A stretch of 64,000 nt of DNA. Origin: Dillenia suffruticosa. Lineage: Eukaryota; Streptophyta; Magnoliopsida; Dilleniales; Dilleniaceae. A program made the position numbers and the translations under genes. The notes beneath the pieces are model-generated. The model worked only from the letters and a program-made list of their open reading frames with translations, was not told the DNA's origin and made no database searches. The stretch covers positions 5,404,001 to 5,468,000 of the forward strand of contig JAVTVX010000002.1 in the NCBI GenBank assembly GCA_033439265.1, read 5' to 3'. The stretch's first letter is position 1. Each line of letters starts with the position of its first letter. Below, one piece after another: positions 22,705-35,239 of the stretch.

Positions 22705-24209
22705 CTAATATTCTTCCTCAGAAAATATAATTTCAGCAGAACGAGATCTCTTCGGCATTGCTAGTATTTTCATTTTGAACTCCTTTATTTTCTCCCTCTC
22801 TCTCTCTCTCTCTTCCAACTTCCAACATTCTATGAATGTTTTGTGCGTAGTCTCCAACGCCATGGCAAGCTTCAGAAGAAAATTCAAAGCAGCAGAACCT
22901 TTTCCATTAAAATGTCGGATCTTGATGAACTTCAGGCTTGAAACAATACATTTAGGCACCGTTGTCAAACTCTCTTCTTCTGTTTCTGCAATACCCTGCA
23001 ACATTATAGGAACAAAAATTATTTTCAGATTAAGCAAGAATTTTTTTTTATTCCTTTAAATTAAAGAAGAAAAAGTAGGGAAAATATAATTGAACCAGAG
23101 ATTCTTAGTATATTACAATGGTGAGAGAATGAAAAAGTGGTATCTGTCGAAGTAAGCCCATCAGAGTCCGACCAAACAAAACAAGCCCCGAGCTTATTTT
23201 AAGGTCAATCAACTTGTCGAACATAGGCAGCTCGTCTACAAAGTCAAGGAGCTATATGCCGCGAAAACAAATGCAACCATTAGTAATTTGCGGAGATAGA
23301 AAAGATCAATACATGTGAAGATTTTCCCCATTTTTAACCCTCCATGAATTTGAGACTACTGTAAGATATCTGACGCCATAATATTAAGAGAGACAAGGCG
23401 CAAACTCATAGATGGAACTATGGATTGAAACTGAAATATACAAATCATACCTTAATGGTCATATCAACCAGTGTCAAATACCTGACACTGGAAAGTTTGT
23501 GTAGGAGTGCACATACGCGAAGACCATCTGACGCTCCCAATTTAGGTTGCTTGTTGTGTAGTCATACGCAACATTGACATCTGCGTCAACAATCCCCAAT
23601 GGTGTAGGTAGAGTAAGCTCTTCCGAGAAGTCGCCCAAGTACACCAGCTTTGCGAGATCAGGTGCAGAGATCTTAATCTTCAAATCCAGAGGATAATCAA
23701 ATTTCCTCATCCTCATGAATGCTGATGATGATATCGTGGTAAAGCTCTTGAGAGCTGGGGCATCTATGCTCACAATTTTCAATTTGAACCATTTACAATT
23801 CCTAGAAGAAAAATATTCCAGGACCAGAAATTCTAGCAAGATTTCTGTAGAATCAGCAGTACCACAAAGGTAAAATATTGTGACTCTCTCTAGGCTTAGA
23901 AACTTAAGGCTTGAAAACCAAGTAGAAGAGGGAAGTTTTAGCAAGCAGCACCCATCTAACTTCAAATCTCTAGTGAATCAGAAGTGAGTAGACAACGGGG
24001 TAGAGTGGAGGGCTCATTTTCAAGTAGGCAAATATCAAGCCTTTGGACTCCGTGCAGTATAAAGGCAGCAATCCATGACGATATCCGGCTTTCTGGATAC
24101 TTGCCACGGCACACAAGAGAGAAGTTTTCAATAGTTGAGCCACCAGTACGAAGAAGCATTTTTTCAACAACATTCATGAAGTATGTTCGCCTGAGCCGGC
24201 GGTCCCCAT
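22705..24209 (-). pseudogene. F-box/LRR/FBD gene, 3' part (exons 2-4)
   Basis: Minus-strand exons: 24209-23451 (LRR region, continuing from the separated 5' part), 23251-23117 (45 codons, ending before a GTAATA donor) and 22995-22705 (FBD domain, with VPKCIVSSLKFIKI and a stop after EEEY). Splice signals fit: the donor after 23451 is GTATGA, and the acceptor before 22995 is TTGCAG. The LRR exon is broken by one-base frameshifts near 23963 and 23500. Proteins of this family are substrate adaptors of SCF ubiquitin ligases; their FBD domain is of unknown function. The F-box itself sits at 32781-32580, beyond an 8.4-kb Copia insertion, so the gene cannot be expressed normally. Confidence 0.85.
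24205..24209. repeat. Target-site duplication CCCAT, left copy
   Basis: CCCAT at 24205-24209 and at 32580-32584 exactly bound the Copia element; in the uninterrupted gene this would be a single copy within LRR-coding sequence. Confidence 0.9.
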
Positions 24210-25099
24210 CGCAGGAAGTTGGTGGGGGGGGTAGAGAAGAGCCCGGGCCGGTTTGGGCCCGAAAACCGGCCAAAACCGGCCCGGGCGGCCCGGAAAAAGC
24301 CCGGCACGTGAACCAGCCCGGTGCTACAGTAACCCGAACCGGACCGAACCGGGTACTGTAGCGGGCCGGGCCGGTTCAAGGGTTTTTGGAACCGTGAACC
24401 GGCCCGGAACCGGCACGGATATGGAACCGGCCCGGAACCGGCCCGGAACCGGCCCGGCCCGGTGTGAACCGGCCCACAGGTTCCGGTTCAGCGGGCCGGG
24501 CCGGTTCAAGCAAAAAAATTTTTGGAACCGGCCCGGCCCGGCCCGGACTAACCTAGGAACCGCAGCCAGCCCGGCCCGCGGTTCCTGGAACCGCCCTTGA
24601 ACCGAACCGGCCCGGCCCGGCCCGGCCCGGTTACATGTCTAGGGGGGGTCTCGTCCACGTGAGTTTAACCCGTCCCAAACTCCATTATTAAAATTCAAAT
24701 GATAAAACCAAGGGGAGTAGTTTTTTCTCCAACTCCCCATTGGTTATTTGAATTTTGAAAACAAAGAGAAATTACATTTTTATGAGTGAAAACACCAAAA
24801 ACAAAGGTTGGACGTGAGTAACTTCTATGAATGAACATTTTTTCCATCTTGTGCAAAGCCTAAGAGAGAGGGAAGAATACAAAAAAAAAAAAAAAAATAA
24901 AACTCCATTGTTAAGGGTTTGAATGTGAAATTCATATATTTTATTCAAACGTATTTGGATCATGAAAAACAAAAACAAACCGTATGTGATTGCTTTTCGA
25001 CCGCGTATAAAAAGAATTAGTAATTCAACCCTACATCCTATTTTATTTCGATTTTAAAAACCATGAAAATCATGTATTGATTGTATGACAAAGATTTCA
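24210..25099 (+). repeat. 5' LTR of the Copia in the F-box gene (interrupted)
   Basis: Starts CGCAGGAAGTTGG (degraded TG) and ends AAAGATTTCA. It matches 32110-32579 except for the inserted block 24232-24641 and its target duplication. Confidence 0.85.
24232..24641. mobile_element. hAT-like miniature transposon, GC-rich, with CCGGCCCGG repeats
   Basis: A 410-bp block starting TAGAGAAGAGCCCGGGCC and ending with the reverse complement of TAGACATGTAACCGGGCC, so the ends form imperfect inverted repeats. It is flanked by 8-base G-runs (24224-24231, eight G; 24642-24649, seven G plus T), consistent with the 8-bp duplication of hAT transposons. The interior is packed with GGAACCGGCCCGG-type words in both orientations. 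There is no transposase. The long ORFs through it on both strands come from the repeat. Confidence 0.7.
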
Positions 25100-25100
25100 T

Positions 25101-25112
25101 TGGTATCAAAGT
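25101..25112 (+). other. Primer binding site of the Copia in the F-box gene
   Basis: TGGTATCAAAGT, two mismatches from the initiator-Met tRNA primer site, one base after the 5' LTR end. Confidence 0.8.
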
Positions 25113-27020
25113 ATGCAATGATTGTTTCCTAATTTTTTTTATGCATGAAAAATATAGGTTATATTAAAATTTACATGTTAAAACATTTTTTTTTTTAGAA
25201 TGTTATTAATAGCAACTTGAATAATTCTCAACAAAAATGTTTGAAATTTTAATATGTGACTACTCATATGATAAGAAATCTCTCTGCAAAAATTGAAGAA
25301 TACACATCTAGTAATTTTAGAGAAAAATGAAACTCTAACCGAAAATGAAAATACTTATATCTCTTTGCATGATAGATGTTATGATTTAAAACTTGTATGG
25401 TTAGATTCCCTATTAAAAACTCTTTTCAACCATATAAAGAATATGTAAAATGGTTCAGAAATGAATGAGATATGGTTTAGGGAAATTAGGGTTGAAGTGC
25501 AGAAAAAAAATTTCTGCATGAAAAAGACGAACAGTGATGTCAGCACAATCCCACTCTCGGCCTAGATGTGTGAGACCCAAACAACAAGTTCTAGACCTCT
25601 GATCAGAAAACTAAGACCACTAATAGAATCAAAATATCAAAAAATGGGGGGGGAAAGCCGGAATTTGGAGAGGAGCAACCGTCAAGAAGGCGGCGCATGA
25701 AGGCGCGTGAGACACACCTTCCGACAACGATTTCCACCGGAATCATTTTCAGAATATGTTTGATTTTTTGTAATTTTTAATTATTTTTCTGAGATGAAAA
25801 ATATTTTTTTATTTTAAATTAAAAAATCCTTTAATAATTATAGAAAAATTATTTTTCAGTTTCAAAATTTTTTTTATATGTTAAGAAAATTATTTAATAA
25901 TTTTTGGCTACCTAAATAAAATTTTTCAATACCCGTTTGATTTTATACTCATTAATTTATATATGAAAATTTTATTTTTTCAATATAAATTGATTGAATG
26001 ATTGAGTATAATGATTCTAAATGGTATTTTAAAATTTAATAATTGGTTTCGTGATCAATATGTTGTTTACCCTATTTTTTAGGAAATGGTGAGAATCGGG
26101 CAAATTATTTTTGATCTCTGAGGGAGACATAAAGTTGAGAAAACTCCCGAACATTTGACAAAATTAGATGACATAATGAATTATAAAATAAATCCAATTT
26201 ATACTTTGCCACAACACTTGAGAGTGATGAGTCGAAAACGGTTTGAGCTTCTGCATTTGGGCCATTGGTTTGGGGGATATAGAACTAAGATCAATATAAT
26301 TAGGAATTCTCTCCATGATAATTTAACTAGAATGGCTGATGAGATAATAGAAGAGGATGAATAGATCATTCTCCAGAACTTCAGACTAAAATTGCTTAAA
26401 ATGTGGCGAATTAATCAGATAGAGATTAAGATAAAGAGATCACTGTCTCTAAATTTCAACAGTAGTCCACCACGAGCTGTTAGGAAATTTACTTCCACTG
26501 ATAGATTTTCAGTAAGAATGATTAATATGGTTACTCGCATGTATATGAAAGAAAAGAAAGAGATAAAATAGGAGAAATGAAATATTGTATCTCTCTTTCT
26601 TTCTTTATTAAATAGTTATATACTATGATTATGTATAGTTGGGATCTATTAACATGCGTTATATACCAACTCTTTTATATATATGAATGTATTTAGAATG
26701 CTTTTAGAAATGCATATCTATGTGAACATGCAAATATGTAAAAATGATATGTTCTTATTTCTATGATTCTCAATACGTGAAGTATTTTAGTGGGAGGTTT
26801 TAGGTTAGAAGGATTTAAGTAATTCTCACCTAAAATCTGATGAATTTTGTTGTTTTGAAATTAAATTTATGGTAATCAAACATTTAAATCATAGATGATG
26901 ATTGGAAACTTAGTAAACTTTTGAATCTATATCTTGTGTTCGTTTATCATAAATGTTAGTTTCAAGCACAAAATTGAAAGTGTTATATGAGCATGAAAAC
27001 TCACGTTTACCTCTCTTTGA
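25113..27020 (+). other. Untranslated leader of the Copia element
   Basis: About 1.9 kb with no recognisable domain. A short GC-richer stretch (25540-25745) and an ORF at 26155-26364 (69 residues, no family recognised) are present. A leader this long is larger than usual and may include older insertions. Confidence 0.5.
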
Positions 27021-27021
27021 A

Positions 27022-27890
27022 AACTCAAACCATGGTATCAAAATCCATAATAGCTGACCTTAATAAGGGTGATAAGTTCAATAATGACAATTATGATATC
27101 TGGCGTCATAAGATATAGTATGTGCTGGAAGAGTAGGATACCTTAGAGGGTATCAACCATATCAAGCAAGACCCTGGAATTGGAAATTCTGCTCAGCAGA
27201 GAGATCAAGAAGCTTACTAGGCGTTGAAAAAGAAAAATTCCATTGCACATGGCATCCTGGTTTGTTCTGTGGTAGATGATCTCGTTTATGAATGTGAATA
27301 ATTCCCTACTGCTCATGACATATGGGTGTATTTCAGAGAGAAGTATGGAGGTACTAGTGTGACCCGCTTGAGGCAGTTGACCATCAAGTTTATCCAATTT
27401 GACATGTATAAAAAGAAGTCTGATCAGAGTATCAAACTATACCCATGTCAAACATGATAAGAGAATTGAAGTCAGCAAGTCATGTTTTATCTAATGAGCA
27501 GCAGGTTCAAACTTTAATCCGATCATTTCCAAACCAATGGAAGCACTTGAAAGTCAATCTGACTCACAATGATAACATTAAGATTTTCGCTGATGCTACT
27601 TGCGACATAGAACTCGAAAATGAGCGGCTTGGTACTGCAAAATCGATTTCTAATATCTTTGTAGCTGAGTCTAGTTCCCAGAAGGTTTTGGGCTTTAAAC
27701 GCAAGGGGAACAAGAACAAGGGCAAGAAAATGAAGGAAATTACGGAAGAGTTTAAGAAGAACAATTCAAACCACAAGAACAAATGCAAGCGATTTTGGAA
27801 AAAGAATGATAAGAGCAAACTGAAGTGCTACAATTGAAAAGCTCTTGGTTATTTCGCTCGAGAATGCCTTGAGCCGAAAAAGGTAGCACC
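27022..27890 (+). pseudogene. Gag of the Copia element in the F-box gene
   Basis: Starts with ATGGTATCAAAATCC near 27033 and shows a DUF4219/UBN2-like gag (NYDIWRHKI, then TAHDIWVYFREKYG and LRQLTIKFIQFDM) with several stops, then 27445-27837. The zinc knuckle reads C-Y-N-stop-KALGYFAREC: the second Cys codon is TGA (27835-27837) and the zinc-binding His is Tyr. Confidence 0.8.
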
Positions 27891-27929
27891 TTATAACGCT
27901 TCTCTAAGTGTTATATATGTCTCTAGCAC

Positions 27930-29090
27930 TGTTTTACTTTCTGAATCTTATCTTGTATGGATTATAAACTCAGAAGCAACAGACCATGTGACGAGAGATC
28001 AAGAAGTGTTCATGGACTTTCGTCGAGTTCCTCCTGGTGCAAGATGGATATACGTAGGGAACAATACGAGGGTGAACGTCAAAAGGGATTGGTACTTGGA
28101 AACTAGAGTTAGGAAGTGGTCAAACCCTAATCTTACATGATATTCTCTTTGCATCGGAAATTCGATGAAATTTAGTCTCTGTTGTTATTTTTCTTAAACT
28201 AGGCTATAACTTGAACTTTACTCATGATAGAGTTTGTATCTATAATGATAGTGTGTTTTATAGTACTGGACATCTGTTAAATAGATTTCATATTTTGGAT
28301 TGTAACAGACAAATGTTTAACTATTATGTAGATCGTTATATTTCGTTAAATATTTGTTCTTCTAGTAATACTAATATTGATGACAAAGTATGGTATGCTA
28401 GACTTGGTCACATAGGATATGACAGGATGAATCGACTTCTGAAAACAGAACTATTGGGATTGCTTTCTAAAGTTAATTTACCAAATTGTGAATATTGTCT
28501 TGCTGGGAGATGACCCGAAAACCATTTGGAAATATCGTAAGGGCTGAATTCCCATTACAATTGGTTCACTATGATATTTGTGGTCCAATGATTGTGAAAG
28601 GTCAACATGGAGCATCATATTTCATTACATTCATAGATAATTTTACGCGATTTGGTTATATTTATTTGATTTCTTAAAAATCTGAAACAATTGAATGCTT
28701 TAGACGTTTTATGAATGAAGTGGAGAATCAAATGCATAAAACAATTAAAACTTTGAGAACAGATCGAGAACATGAATATCAATCAGATCAATTCAAGGAT
28801 CTATGTAATGAAAAGAGAATCACTAAACAATTGACTATTTCTCATACATCTCAGCAAATAGTGTTGCTAAAATGAGGAATAGAATATTGTTAGATATGAT
28901 GAGGTCTATGATGGTACAATCTAACTTGTCTATTTCCTTTTGGGGAGATGCATTGTTAACTGCGACCTACATTTTGAATAGGATGTCTTCAAAATCAGTA
29001 CCAACTACACCTTACGAACTTTGGACCGGTAGAACACCGAGTCTGAATGGAGTTAGACCTTGGGGGTTCGGGAGCCTATATTTATGACTT
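27930..29090 (+). pseudogene. Protease-integrase of the Copia element in the F-box gene
   Basis: The protease active site near 27961 reads WIINSEATDHV: the catalytic Asp is Asn (27967-27969) and the following Gly is Glu. Then come GAG-pre-integrase (28211-28513, LGHIGYDRMNRL, CEYCLAG), the integrase core (28495-28677, HYDICGPM, FIDNFTRFGY; TDREHE-like DDE Asp region near 28755) and its C-terminal half (28872-29087, SISFWGDALLTATYILNR). A stop and frame changes separate the pieces. Confidence 0.85.
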
Positions 29091-29399
29091 TTTCATAAGT
29101 TTGGAAAACTAGATTCTCGAGGAAAGAAATATATCTTTATCAGATACTCTGACTAGTCAAAAGTTTATATATTCATTGGTGAGCGCGAAGATTGTACTGT
29201 AACAGAAATTGAATCACGAAATATGACTTTTTTGAACAATGATTTTCCTAAAAAATGTGATATAACGAAAGGTTAGCCTTTATTTGAATTAAATAATTCA
29301 AATAATAGATCTGTACTGGATGGATCAAGAGAACTACGAGAAGTTGAATCCCTAGATGATCCCAGTAGGAGGGATTCAAATTTTAATGATCCAACCGAA

Positions 29400-31030
29400 T
29401 CATCGATTCAGAAAAATGCTAGGAAAGGTGTGCCCAAACGTCATTATGAAATTGAAGGGCACGCTTTTATCATTTCTCCACAGGACGAGGATAAGCCAAA
29501 AAATATGAACGAGGCTTTTGTTTTGTCTTGCTAAGGATGAGTGGGTAAAAACAATTGAAGAAGAAATAGAGTCGATGGATTCCAACCATATTTGGGAACT
29601 GGTTGATCTTCTACCTGAGCGCAAACCTATTAGGAATAAATGGGTTCTCAAGGTTAAACATAAAGCTAATAGAACAATTGAGAGGTACAAAACTTGGTTG
29701 GTGACAAAAGGTTATACCCAACAAGAGGGTATTGATTATGAAGAAACATTTTCTCAAGTCGTGAGATTTGTTTCTATTCGTCTATTGTTGACTATAGTAA
29801 CAAATTTAGATTTAGAATTATATCAGATGAACTTAAACAAAAAATCTACATGGAACAGTCAGTAGGTTTCATAGTTAAAGGCCAAGAAAACAAAGTTTGC
29901 AAATTGAATAGATCAATTTATGATTTCAAACAATTTTCAATACGATGATATTTGAGATTTCACAGAGCCGTAATCTTTTACGACTTCGTGATGATAGATG
30001 AAAACCATTGTATTTACGTGAAAAAGTCCAATGATAAATTTGTAATTCTAAGTCTGTATGTCGATAACATATTATTAGCTGGAAATGATAAGGAGTATGT
30101 CCTGAATATCAAGAGTTAGTTATCATCAAATTTTGAGATGAATGACATAGGTGAAGCAGAGTACAAACTGGATGTTAAAATCCATAGAGATCGTTCCAAG
30201 AGATTGTTAGTTTTATCTCAAAAATCTTACATTAAAAAGATTCTGGAAAGATTTAAGATGGATAACTGCAAACCCATTGATACTCCTGTGGCAAAAAGCG
30301 AAGGTTTAAGTTAGGTGATGTGCCCAAAGACTACTAAGGAAAAACACGATATGTCAAAAGTACCGTACTCCAACTGTTGGGAGTCTAATGTACGCTATGA
30401 TGTGTACTCGCCCTAATATCTGCTATGCCGTAGGTTTGGTTAGCAGGTATCAATCCGATCTAGATCAGAATCACTAAACTGCTGTAAAGAGGATTTTGAG
30501 ATATCTGAAAGGAACTGCAAATTATTCCCTTTGTTATCAAGGAAATAATTTAGCATTAGTGGATATACAGATGCTGATTGGGGTGGCGATTTAGATGAAC
30601 GCAAATCCATCTCAAATTATATTTTCTTGCTAAATAATGACGTCATCTTTTGGAGAAGTAAAAAACAAATATATATATCATTTTCAACAATGAAAGTAGA
30701 GTTTGTGGCTTGTGTTTTTGCAGTTCAGGAATGTGTTTGGTTAAGAAGATTTTTACAACACTTGGGAATTGTAAGCGATTAAGTGGGAGTTGTAACAATT
30801 TATTGTGATAGTCAATCAGTTATGGTTATACGAAAAATCCCAAATATCATGGGAGAACCAAACACATATATACAAAGTATGATTTCATTTGACACATTAT
30901 TGAGAAGGGGAATGTGACGTTAAAGTATATGCCTACGCATATGATGGTGGCTGATCTGTTAACGAAGTCTATACCAAGAGATGTATTTTTAAATCATATA
31001 AAATCTCTGGGATTGCGTAAGATATAATTG
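29400..31030 (+). pseudogene. Reverse transcriptase-RNase H of the Copia element in the F-box gene
   Basis: 29518-29865 is the RVT_2 start (WVLKVKHKANRTIERYKTWLV). The polymerase motif at 30057-30068 reads YVDN rather than YVDD. RNase H follows (about 30560-31020, with TDADWGGD and CDSQSVM), broken by frameshifts. The result cannot polymerise. Confidence 0.85.
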
Positions 31031-32109
31031 TATTTATCTATACAATGATCATGATGTATTGCTCATAATACTAATAACATTGGAGTTTGTTTTGTACTTG
31101 TAAGTTCTTATATCTTGATTTAAAGTATGTCGGATAAATTTTTGATATTGGCTCTCTTACACGAGCAATCGTCTCTAATGTCTATGTGATATGTAGAGAT
31201 AAGACAATATTAATTTATGGTTAATTAACATATATATATCGTTTTAGTAGAAAACTAAGATGAGATTACCTTTTATATATTTTCTTGGTAATCGAAACGG
31301 ATTTCCCACAATCCGTTACACTTGTCTAAGAGTCAGGTATGATTTTCTACTGAAATTGTGATGATTATGAAAGACTTATAAGAAGAGAAAATCAGGTCAA
31401 ATATTGTGGTATATTTAGACTAAAACCTGTACGATACATTATAATTTTGAAATAGACATAAGTTTTTAAATAAATAGAAAATGTATCGTAGTACGTGTTC
31501 ATACCACGTGTACTTTCAGTGACCCTATGGGTAATGAGTTAATAAATCTCTCTATCTCATTGTGTGAGATCCAGAGGTTTGTAATTAATCTCATTCAATA
31601 CCCTTAAAACTTTCGTATGTTTCTTGAAATTTTATTTTAGTATTGCTACTTTAACATGTAACTAATAAATCATGATTTGATTCGGTTTTGCGGTGCATGA
31701 CTAGGAAAGCAGTTAAAATGGAGGGGATAGATAGCAGTGTGAAAGGAAAACTATCTTATAGTTGATACGTTGTTTTATATTCACAGGACGGTCAGTTATA
31801 TTTTAACTTAGTGTTTTAAAATATAATTGTGAATGTATAATTTGTATTATGTCAAGAATGCTCTCATATGTATTGGTTTGAGGGACGAGAGATATGTTAA
31901 TTAAGTATGGCAGAAAAAAGTTTGGGGTATAGCGAGATTTGATATTTTCATTATATTTAATAGTGAACTACTATATATTCTTAACTACTATGTAGTTTTG
32001 AGCTCTTGATGAACTTGTTGATTACACGATCTATTTGCCTGTATGAAATTATTGATATATGAAATAACTGAACTAAGTACGGGTCTAACCTTCATGTGCA
32101 AGTGGGAGA
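31031..32109 (+). other. 3' noncoding region and purine tract of the Copia element
   Basis: No ORF of note. It ends with the purine-rich GCAAGTGGGAGA directly before the 3' LTR start at 32110. Confidence 0.6.
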
Positions 32110-32579
32110 TATAGGAAGTTGGGGGGTTGGGTCATCCATGTGGATTTGACCCAACCCAAACCCCATTATTAAAATTCAAATGATAAAACCAAAGGGGGAG
32201 TAGTTTTTTCTCCAACTCCCCCTTGGTTATTTGAATCGTAAAAACAAAGGGAAGTTACATTTTTATGAGTGAAAACATCAAAAACAAATGTTGGGCGTGA
32301 GTAATTTCTATGAATGAATATCTTCTCCATTTTGTGCAAAGCTTAAGAGAGAGGGAAGAACACCAAAAAAATAAAATAAAACTTCATTGTTGAGCGTTTG
32401 TAGATGGAAATTTATATATTTTATTTAAGGGTATTTGGATCGTAAAAAATAAAAATAAATCGTACGTGATTGCTTTTTGATCGTATATCAAAAGGATTAG
32501 TGATTCAATCATAAATTTTATTTTATTTTGATTTTAAAAAATATGAAAATCGTGTGTTAATTATATGATAAAGATTTAA
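32110..32579 (+). repeat. 3' LTR of the Copia in the F-box gene
   Basis: 470 bp starting TATAGGAAGTTGG (TG degraded) and ending GATTTAA (CA degraded), followed by CCCAT. It matches the 5' LTR at 24210-25099. Confidence 0.9.
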
Positions 32580-32781
32580 CCCATAATTGAGCAGGCTGTC
32601 ATCAAGACAGATATTTGTTGTAGTCATCCACTTACACACTTATTTTGTCGGTAATACGCTTGTGCGGACTAGGCAGACATGATAGGATTTTAGTTATAAG
32701 TGCATCCGGTAAATTACTCAAACCGTCTTTCCCATCATCACCCGCCTCAATCTTACACTTCTTGTCTCGCGACTGATCCAT
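32580..32781 (-). pseudogene. F-box/LRR/FBD gene, 5' part (F-box exon)
   Basis: ATG at 32781-32779. The N-terminus has a short charged stretch and then the F-box core LSNLPDALITKILSCLP (residues 21-37), the surface that binds SKP1 in SCF ligases. After TDKISV the frame hits TAA; a shifted frame continues with NICLDDSLLNYG up to the insertion point, and the gene resumes in frame as DRRLRRTYF at 24204. So the coding sequence had a small indel as well as the Copia insertion. Sequence upstream (32782 onward) may hold its 5' UTR and promoter; a CAAG/GTATCT donor-like site lies at about 34006-34000. Confidence 0.85.
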
Positions 32782-34737
32782 GGTTTTTCCTGGAGAAAAT
32801 TATAACCACATAAATCTGCATGTTTTCCATTTCTTTTTCCTAACAAATCAACTAATGATCACCAAAACAACTCCAATCAACAAAGGAAATTAATGAAAAG
32901 GAGCACTGAAGATAGAAGGAAAACAAAAATTGTAAATGAACATGCTATAGTCATGGATGTATATGATACACACCTATTGATTGCTGCACATTTCTTAATG
33001 TGACGATGAGATATCTTCACATGTACCCAACTAGAGCCGAAGCCACTGGGGACGCCGTGGGGGGCATCAACCCACCAAAGATTTGGTAAAATACTTCTAT
33101 ATATAGAATTTAATGGTTTCAGAAAAATGCATTTTAGAAAAATACAGTTTCAAAATTGTCATTAAGAATTGTAAAAAAGTTTCTTTAGAATACTATTTAT
33201 TCTTAAAAAATTATTATGCCCATTTCACTTGCGTTCTGCGTGTTCTGATTCGCTACACTAAAATAAAATTTTGATTTAAAAAATATTCACATATTTGCAT
33301 GATCAGCATAGGGGCCTTGAACAAGATGCACGGGACAATTGCCCTGCCGGCCGAGACTTCAGGCAAAACACATGTAGACTTCGGGTTCTCATGTGTATGG
33401 AGCATTTCTCGTTGGGAGATCCGCCCTCTGAAAGAAACCACTATAATAGTCGGTTCGGATTAATCGGAGCGAAATTTTGGATATTGAGTAGTGTCCAAAA
33501 CATGATACAAAAAAAAAATGTCATAATAACGACACAAAAAATTACAGAAGTACTGAAAAACCTAAAAAATGAAATTAAAATCTATAAGATGCTATTTGTT
33601 CCTAAAAAATTGTAATGTTGGTCCCCCCCTTTGCCCCGTTACTCTTTTATTGTGTGCCCTGCCCTTTGAAGAAAATTTCCTCGCTATGCCCCTTGTTGAA
33701 TGCCATATCTCACAAATATATTCAATTAAGAAACCAAAATTGCCCATTAGAAACTCAAATATCACCCACATGCACACTTTCACGCACATATAACCGGTTG
33801 ATTCCCAAAGCAACTTGATTAAAGACAAAGAAAAAGGAATAAAAGGAAAATTTTATTCGAGTTTCGAAAGGAAATGTAAATATAAACATAAATGGAGTAG
33901 TGCAAAATTTGAAAAGAGCGCATGGAAAGATCACATGACTTACCACCCAAAACGCGTGCTTGTGAGATAGAAGAGAGTGAGAGAGGGTGAGGAAGAGATA
34001 CCTTGAGTTTGATTGCCCTCAGATTAAACAAATGCTGGGGGTAGAAGCTGAGAAGTTTAAGCGCAAATTGTTTATGGCTTTGAGAATAGCTTTTCATTTT
34101 AAGGAAAAAAAAAAAAGATCTCAATTCAAAACTAGTTTTAGTTTAGGGTAATACTCTTTATGATGATCGAATTCCACTGATCCCTAAATATATACCCGAT
34201 TGAAGAGCAGTATTAATTTCAAAAAACCAGAGAGCTCACGGCGTGTGGCCTGATTAGTGTTAACAATTGTTGTATTTGTATCTATGTGTTAACATAGAAA
34301 TATCATAATTAAATATTAATTATTATCACAAAAAAAAAGATACACCAAAACATTACATATATCAAAAGCATAGATATATAAATTATCAATTAGACTATCA
34401 CATATTTCAAAATAATTTTGTATTGGTCTGAGAAGTCTATTAAATATGTTGAAATATATTTATCTTAATTAAATTCATTTTAGAAAGAGAGGCCGTTACC
34501 TTAATTTTATCCCTAAATGTACTCATCTAAACCCTTTTGCAAGATTGCATATCAAATGAAATAATCCAGTTGTTGAGGGTAGCATATAAACTAAATTATG
34601 GCAGCCATAAGGACCCTGATCAAGTGGACAGTCTAGGTAACTAAACAACGTTTATGTGAAAGGTGAACATGTAGCTACCACGAGTGCAGATTTGAATTTC
34701 ATTTTTTGAAAACTTATACTTCGAAATTCATTTTTTG
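32782..34737. other. Upstream/intergenic region of the F-box pseudogene
   Basis: No credible coding sequence. 33040-33110 (GGGGACGCC, GGGGGGCATCAACCCACC) and 33620-33690 look like the ends of a degenerate DNA-transposon-like repeat. A related word pair (CTATTTATTCTTAAAAAATT near 33191 and CTATTTGTTCCTAAAAAATT near 33592) recurs about 400 bp apart. The family is not recognised. Confidence 0.35.
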
Positions 34738-34835
34738 AGAACTTATACTTTTTTTTTTATATATAGGAGAGATTTGAACTCGAAATCTATAAAGAGAAGA
34801 AGACGGTGACATGTAAGTTATAACTCATTAATTTT
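34738..34835 (-). repeat. Short tRNA-derived SINE-like copy
   Basis: On the minus strand: an A-box-like GAGTTATAACTTAC, a box-B-like GAGTTCAAATCTC, then ATATATAAAAAAAAA. It shares this layout with 35240-35330 and 57060-57135. Confidence 0.45.
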
Positions 34836-35239
34836 GAAAAGTTACATAACATCATATGTAGTAAGTAAGATTTGATAAAAAATTATTGATAAGAACTGAT
34901 AAAACTTTTTCTCTTTCGTCAAAGTATATTATTAGAATTACTTTGGAAAAATGTTCAAAATAATAATACTTTTACAAGTTTAATTAGACGCCTTAAATAT
35001 CGAAATCATGGCAGAGAAAAACCAAAATTGAACCCAAAGAATTAATAGTTCATAAATAGAAAATATAAGTATGGGTATTAGGGATATTAAAATTGAAAAA
35101 GGGTATTTTGGTGAGAAAGTGGTGATAAGAGTATCATTAATTCACAAAATTTATCATTTTCTCACCTACCATATAAAAGAATACTCACCATATCTCATCA
35201 AATTTCACTAACCTAACATAAAACGAAGTGTTAGAACTT

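Larger units (their letters stand above)
24210..32579 (+). mobile_element. Ty1/Copia element inserted in the F-box/FBD gene
   Basis: 5' LTR 24210-25099 (including a 410-bp miniature transposon), primer site 25101-25112, leader to about 27020, gag 27022-27890, protease/integrase to about 29090, RT/RNase H to about 31030, then 3' noncoding, purine tract and 3' LTR 32110-32579. It is bounded by the CCCAT duplication. With the nested insert removed, the 5' LTR is about 472 bp against 470 bp for the 3' LTR. All enzymes carry stops or catalytic substitutions. Confidence 0.92.

Noticed and set aside
23984..24600. Plus- and minus-strand ORFs rich in NRPG/GPARN
   Set aside because: They arise from the CCGGCCCGG repeats of the miniature hAT-like element.
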